A stretch of 25,467 nucleotides of DNA, from positions 1 through 25,467 of the forward strand of contig CAZYZQ010000018.1 of assembly GCA_964652075.1 (NCBI GenBank), written 5' to 3'. Positions 22,053 to 25,467 of this stretch are shown piece by piece. Source of the DNA: CAZYZQ01 sp964652075. Its GTDB lineage: Bacteria > Bacillota > Clostridia > Oscillospirales > Oscillospiraceae. Within the stretch, counting starts at the first letter, position 1, and each line of letters begins with the position of its first letter. The position numbers and the translations under genes were made by a program. The notes beneath the pieces are model-generated. The model ran no database searches, was not told where the DNA came from, and worked only from the letters and a program-made list of their open reading frames with translations.

Positions 22053-22652
22053 ATGTATTACTATCTGAACGGCGAGATTGCCGTGCTGGAGCCGAACCTC
22101 GCAGTGGTCGACTGCGGCGGTGTGGGCTACCGTGTCCAAACAACAGCATATACGCAGGCGAAGCTGAAAATCGGACAGCGCGCCCTGCTCTATACCTATG
22201 TCAATATCCGGGAAGACGCGGTGGATATCTTCGGCTTTTCGACAAAGGACGAAAAGCACTGCTTTGAGCTGCTGCTCAGCGTCTCCGGTGTCGGGCCGAA
22301 GGCGGCGCTGGCCATCCTTTCTGCCAACACGCCGCAGGCGTTCCAGATGGCAGTCCTGATGCAGGACGAGAAGCCGCTGACCGCCGCGCCGGGCATCGGC
22401 AAAAAGATTGCGCAGCGCATTTTGCTGGAGCTGCGGGAAAAGCTCTCCGGACAGAGCTTCAGCATAGAGATGAATGATGCGGCCGCCGCCGTCCCGCAGC
22501 AGGGCAGCGCGGGGGCCGAGGCGGCGCAGGCACTCGCTGCGCTGGGCTACTCCGGGCAGGAGATCGCCCAGAGCCTGAAGGGCATGGACGTCGATCACCT
22601 GACCACAGAAGAGATCGTGCGGCAGGCGCTGCGCGCCATGGTGATGAAATAA
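22053..22652 (+). CDS. ruvA: Holliday junction branch migration protein RuvA
   Basis: This 199-residue junction-binding subunit loads RuvB. It has the N-terminal OB fold (MYYYLNGEIAVLEPNLAVVDCGGVGYRV), two helix-hairpin-helix motifs (VSGVGPKAAL at about 77-86 and APGIGKKIAQ at about 112-121), a flexible Ala/Gln-rich linker and a C-terminal RuvB-binding domain (AAQALAALGYSGQEI). ATG 22053 matches the Clostridia-type start. The RBS is weak, consistent with coupling to ruvC. Confidence 0.97.
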   Translation: MYYYLNGEIAVLEPNLAVVDCGGVGYRVQTTAYTQAKLKIGQRALLYTYVNIREDAVDIFGFSTKDEKHCFELLLSVSGVGPKAALAILSANTPQAFQMAVLMQDEKPLTAAPGIGKKIAQRILLELREKLSGQSFSIEMNDAAAAVPQQGSAGAEAAQALAALGYSGQEIAQSLKGMDVDHLTTEEIVRQALRAMVMK

Positions 22653-22664
22653 GGAGGCGGCCGC

Positions 22665-23720
22665 GTGAGTATCGACTTTTCGGATGAATTTGAAGAGACT
22701 GCGTCCCTTGTCACGCCGACCCGCACCCCGCAGGACGAGGCGGAGTATTCCCTGCGCCCCAAAACGCTCCGGGAGTACATCGGGCAGGAAAAGGCGAAGG
22801 GAAATCTCGAGATCTACATCGAAGCGGCGCGGCGGCGCACGGAGCCGCTGGATCATGTGCTGCTCTACGGCCCGCCGGGCCTCGGCAAGACGACGCTCGC
22901 GGGCGTGATTGCAACGGAGATGGGCGTCAATATGCGCACGACCTCCGGCCCGGCGATTGAAAAGGCGGGCGATCTTGCCGCGCTTCTGACCAACCTCGCC
23001 CCGGGCGATATCCTGTTTATCGACGAGATCCACCGCTTAAACCGCAGCATCGAGGAGATCCTCTACCCGGCGATGGAGGACTTTGCCATCGACATCATCA
23101 TTGGCAAAGGTCCGTCGGCCAACTCCATCCGGCTCGACCTGCCGCGCTTTACCCTGATCGGCGCGACGACCCGCGCGGGCCAGCTCACCAAGCCGCTGCG
23201 CGACCGCTTCGGCGTCTCGCTCCGGCTGGAGCTGTATACGACGGAGGAGCTGGCGCAGATTGTCCGCCGCTCGGCCGCGCTGCTTTCCACGCCGATCGAC
23301 GACGCGGGCGCGCAGGAGATCGCGTCGCGCAGCCGCGGCACGCCGCGCGTTGCCAACCGGCTGCTCCGCCGCGTGCGCGACTACGCGCAGGTGCTTGCCG
23401 CCGGCGAGATCACCCGCGCCGTTGCCGACGAGGCGCTCACGCGCCTGGAGATCGACAAGCTCGGCCTTGACGCGGTCGACCGCGGGATGCTTCGCACCAT
23501 TATTGAACACTATCACGGCGGCCCGGTCGGCCTAGAGACGCTTGCCGCCACCATCGGCGAGGAGAGCGTCACACTCGAGGACGTCTACGAGCCGTACCTG
23601 ATGCAGATCGGCTTTCTGACGCGCACGCCGCGCGGCCGCTGCGTCACGAAGTTGGCATACGATCACCTACACTTGACGGCCCCCGGCGAGCTGGGCGGCC
23701 AACAGCAGCTTGATATCTGA
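22665..23720 (+). CDS. ruvB: Holliday junction branch migration ATPase RuvB
   Basis: This 351-residue AAA+ motor drives branch migration with RuvA. The N terminus has the usual LRPKTLREYIGQEKAKGNL, Walker A GPPGLGKT 69-76, Walker B LFIDEIH (D120, E121), GATTRAG sensor, RFGVSLRLELY and a C-terminal winged helix (GFLTRTPRGR). The start is GTG 22665 with AAGGAGG at 22651-22657. It is the third gene of the ruv string, and glmM follows after 15 bases with a good RBS. Confidence 0.97.
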   Translation: MSIDFSDEFEETASLVTPTRTPQDEAEYSLRPKTLREYIGQEKAKGNLEIYIEAARRRTEPLDHVLLYGPPGLGKTTLAGVIATEMGVNMRTTSGPAIEKAGDLAALLTNLAPGDILFIDEIHRLNRSIEEILYPAMEDFAIDIIIGKGPSANSIRLDLPRFTLIGATTRAGQLTKPLRDRFGVSLRLELYTTEELAQIVRRSAALLSTPIDDAGAQEIASRSRGTPRVANRLLRRVRDYAQVLAAGEITRAVADEALTRLEIDKLGLDAVDRGMLRTIIEHYHGGPVGLETLAATIGEESVTLEDVYEPYLMQIGFLTRTPRGRCVTKLAYDHLHLTAPGELGGQQQLDI

Positions 23721-23735
23721 CAGGAGGAAATTTGT

Positions 23736-25082
23736 ATGGGCGCTTTGTTTGGCACCGACGGCATTCGCGGTGTTGTCAATGAAAATCTAACGGCGGAGCT
23801 GGCCTTCCGGATCGGCCAGGCCGCAGCGACCGCGTTCCAGAAGCCGGAGGGAAAACCGGTCTTCTTTATCGGAAAGGACACGAGAATTTCGTCCGATATG
23901 CTGGAGGCGGCACTGATCGCCGGTATCTGCTGCTGCGGCGGCGACGCCGTGCGGCTCAACTATGTGCCGACCCCGGCGGTTGCCTATCTGACAACCTCCA
24001 GCGGCGCTGACGCGGGCATCGTGATCTCCGCGTCGCACAACCCCTATGAGCACAACGGTATCAAATTCTTCTCGCGGGAGGGCTTCAAGCTGAACGACGA
24101 GCTGGAGGCAAAGATCGAGTCGCTGATCCTCTCCGAGGAGCCGCTGCCGCACAAGACGCACGGCGAGCTTGGCCGCGTCACGGAATCCCTTTTCCTTGTT
24201 GAGAACTATATCCGCCATCTGGTGGATACGGCGGGCGATCTGCACGACCTGCGCATCGTGATCGACTGCGCAAACGGCGCGGCGAGCTACACGGCGCAGC
24301 GTATTTTCAGCCGCTTTAATCTGGACGTGACCTACCTGTCCGACCGGCCGAACGGTGTCAATATCAACGACGGCTGCGGTTCGACGCATCTGGCACGCCT
24401 GCAGAAGCAGGTGAAGCAGGGCTGCTACGACCTCGGCATCGCCTTCGACGGCGACGCCGACCGCTGTCTGGCTGTTGATGAGCAGGGCAATGTGATCGAC
24501 GGCGACCACATCATGGCCATCTGCGCCAAGGCGCTGCGCGAGGAGGGCAAACTCCCGCACGACGGCTTTGTCGCGACGGTCATGTCGAACCTTGGCCTGC
24601 ACAAGTACGCGGAGGAGAACGGCCTGTATATGCCCTGCGCCGACGTCGGCGACCGGAATGTGCTGGAGCTGATGCAGAAGGAGGGGCTGGTGCTCGGCGG
24701 CGAGCAGTCCGGACATACGATCTTCCTTGAGCATATGACGACCGGCGACGGCCAGCTGACCGCGCTGCAATTTTTGCGGATCCTCTGCAAGACGGGCCTG
24801 CCGGCAAGCGAGTTGGCGGCTGAGGTGACAACCTATCCGCAGACTTTGGTAAACATTGCTGCTCCTGCTGAGAAAAGCGAAAAGCAGCGCATTTTGAACG
24901 ACCCCAGACTCAAAGAAGCCATCGCCGCGCACGAGGCCGCGCTGCATGGCGACGGCCGTATCTTAGTTCGTGCCTCCGGCACAGAGGCGCTGATCCGTGT
25001 CATGGTCGAGGCCGGAAGCGAGCAGCTCGCGCGTGAGACGGCGGCGGCCGTGGCTAAAGTTGTCGAAAACGTCAAAAAGTAA
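23736..25082 (+). CDS. glmM: Phosphoglucosamine mutase
   Basis: This 448-residue enzyme interconverts glucosamine-6-phosphate and glucosamine-1-phosphate on the way to UDP-GlcNAc for the cell wall. It has the N-terminal LFGTDGIRGVVNENLT, phosphoserine S100 in ISASHNP, the metal loop DGDADR 238-243, sugar-binding GGEQSGH, and the phosphate-binding VRASGTEALIRVM near the C terminus. AGGAGGA lies upstream of ATG 23736. The gene runs 15 bases behind ruvB and is probably co-transcribed. No terminator is apparent after it. Confidence 0.97.
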   Translation: MGALFGTDGIRGVVNENLTAELAFRIGQAAATAFQKPEGKPVFFIGKDTRISSDMLEAALIAGICCCGGDAVRLNYVPTPAVAYLTTSSGADAGIVISASHNPYEHNGIKFFSREGFKLNDELEAKIESLILSEEPLPHKTHGELGRVTESLFLVENYIRHLVDTAGDLHDLRIVIDCANGAASYTAQRIFSRFNLDVTYLSDRPNGVNINDGCGSTHLARLQKQVKQGCYDLGIAFDGDADRCLAVDEQGNVIDGDHIMAICAKALREEGKLPHDGFVATVMSNLGLHKYAEENGLYMPCADVGDRNVLELMQKEGLVLGGEQSGHTIFLEHMTTGDGQLTALQFLRILCKTGLPASELAAEVTTYPQTLVNIAAPAEKSEKQRILNDPRLKEAIAAHEAALHGDGRILVRASGTEALIRVMVEAGSEQLARETAAAVAKVVENVKK

Positions 25083-25113
25083 GACGCAAAGAAAAAAGAT
25101 TTCTATAAAGGAT

Positions 25114-25142
25114 TGACAAATCGGGGTTTCGCGGCTATAATA
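25114..25142 (+). promoter_or_regulatory. Consensus sigma-A promoter before a structured leader
   Basis: TTGACA (25114-25119), exactly 17 bases, TATAAT (25137-25142): a perfect promoter. The expected transcript start is near 25149, about 175 bases before the next coding region. Confidence 0.92.
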
Positions 25143-25148
25143 GGCCTA

Positions 25149-25324
25149 TCGTGATTCACGAAGCTCTTGGGGGTGTCCCCGACCATCGGACTTTGCTGCA
25201 TCACATCCATCTATGGCGTAAACGGCGCAGCCGTTCGCAATATTCAAAGCCCAGCGTTCAGACCAGCAACTGTTTGATGATTTTTTCGCCGGGGGAAAAC
25301 ACTTTCTAAAGAGAGGGAAACCAA
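25149..25324 (+). ncRNA. Structured 5' leader or small RNA of unknown class
   Basis: The roughly 175-nt leader has no gene but many potential helices: TCGTG/CACGA (25150-25162), GGGG/CCCC (25171-25181), and a hairpin AACGGC-GCA-GCCGTT (25222-25236) extended by GCG (25217-25219) and CGC (25237-25239). An enclosing CTTTG (25192-25196) can pair with CAAAG (25246-25250). TTGCTG (25194-25199) can also pair with CAGCAA (25264-25269), an alternative to that outer helix. A T6 stretch at 25281-25286 follows TGATGA. I could not match it to a known riboswitch. Confidence 0.55.
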
Positions 25325-25467
25325 ATGTACGAAGACAAGACTTTAATCTGCAAAGAGTGTGGCAACGAGTTCGTGTTCACCGCTGGTGAGCAGGAGTTCT
25401 ACGCAGAGCGGGGCTTCCAGAATGAGCCGCAGCGCTGCAAGGCATGCCGCGACGCCCGCAAGAATGC
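25325..25467 (+). CDS. Zinc-ribbon protein, 5' part
   Basis: The first 47 complete codons begin MYEDKTLICKECGNEFVFTAGEQ, with two CxxC knuckles (C9xxC12, C38xxC41) around FTAGEQEFYAERGF. This is a small zinc-ribbon domain widespread in Clostridia, of unknown function, often at the N terminus of a short protein. The gene runs off the window. AGAGAGGG lies about 6 bases before ATG 25325. It sits behind a perfect promoter and a long structured leader, suggesting strong or regulated expression. Confidence 0.88.
   Translation, partial: MYEDKTLICKECGNEFVFTAGEQEFYAERGFQNEPQRCKACRDARKN

Noticed and set aside
1..25467. tRNA, rRNA, CRISPR, transposon or integration signs
   Set aside because: No cloverleaf-like segments, regularly spaced direct repeats, transposase motifs or flanking inverted repeats were seen by eye.

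Overview
The window looks like part of a chromosomal contig or scaffold from a GC-rich Clostridia bacterium. A gut-type Oscillospirales relative is my inference. The basis is the RpoD, RuvCAB, GlmM, DapL and butyrate kinase protein types, strong Shine-Dalgarno sites, sigma-A promoters, and an ANTAR regulator next to an Amt-PII fusion. No tRNA, rRNA, CRISPR array, insertion sequence or prophage gene was seen. One assembly gap of 100 N lies inside a kinase gene.

Layout: 1-563 is the end of rpoD. 630-3080 is a LysR regulator followed by a GntP-type permease, then a small two-helix membrane protein (3185-3580). 3626-9284 (minus strand) is a tight four-gene signalling operon, in transcription order: FHA protein with a zinc ribbon, membrane-anchored PP2C phosphatase, secreted-side trypsin-like protease fused through a membrane helix to a cytoplasmic FHA domain, and a Ser/Thr kinase whose outside part carries BspA-type leucine-rich repeats and a degenerate CAP domain. 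9422-9805 is a YjbR-type protein, divergent from an AbrB-like regulator and an ABC-2 exporter pair (9948-11614).

11724-14225 is a nitrogen-control unit: an ANTAR-domain regulator with a receiver lacking its phosphoacceptor Asp, then an ammonium transporter fused to a PII domain. Both genes have a leader terminator, and in both the 5' arm of the terminator can instead fold into a small hairpin with the same hexaloop, AAGGGC. That is the A1/G4 hexaloop type bound by ANTAR antiterminators, so the regulator probably controls itself and amtB. dapL follows from its own promoter.

15609-20025 is an accessory locus: a PucR/CdaR-type regulator divergent from two SnoaL/NTF2-like proteins and an orphan lipoprotein solute-binding protein. 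I do not know its function. 20082-21179 (minus) is butyrate kinase without a phosphotransbutyrylase neighbour. 21366-25082 is a forward gene string: a small single-helix membrane protein coupled to ruvC, then ruvA, ruvB and glmM. The window ends with a consensus promoter, a roughly 175-nt leader rich in potential helices, and the start of a zinc-ribbon protein gene.

The best candidates for undescribed biology are the phospho-signalling operon, the matched ANTAR hairpins, the SnoaL/solute-binding locus and the structured leader at 25149-25324.
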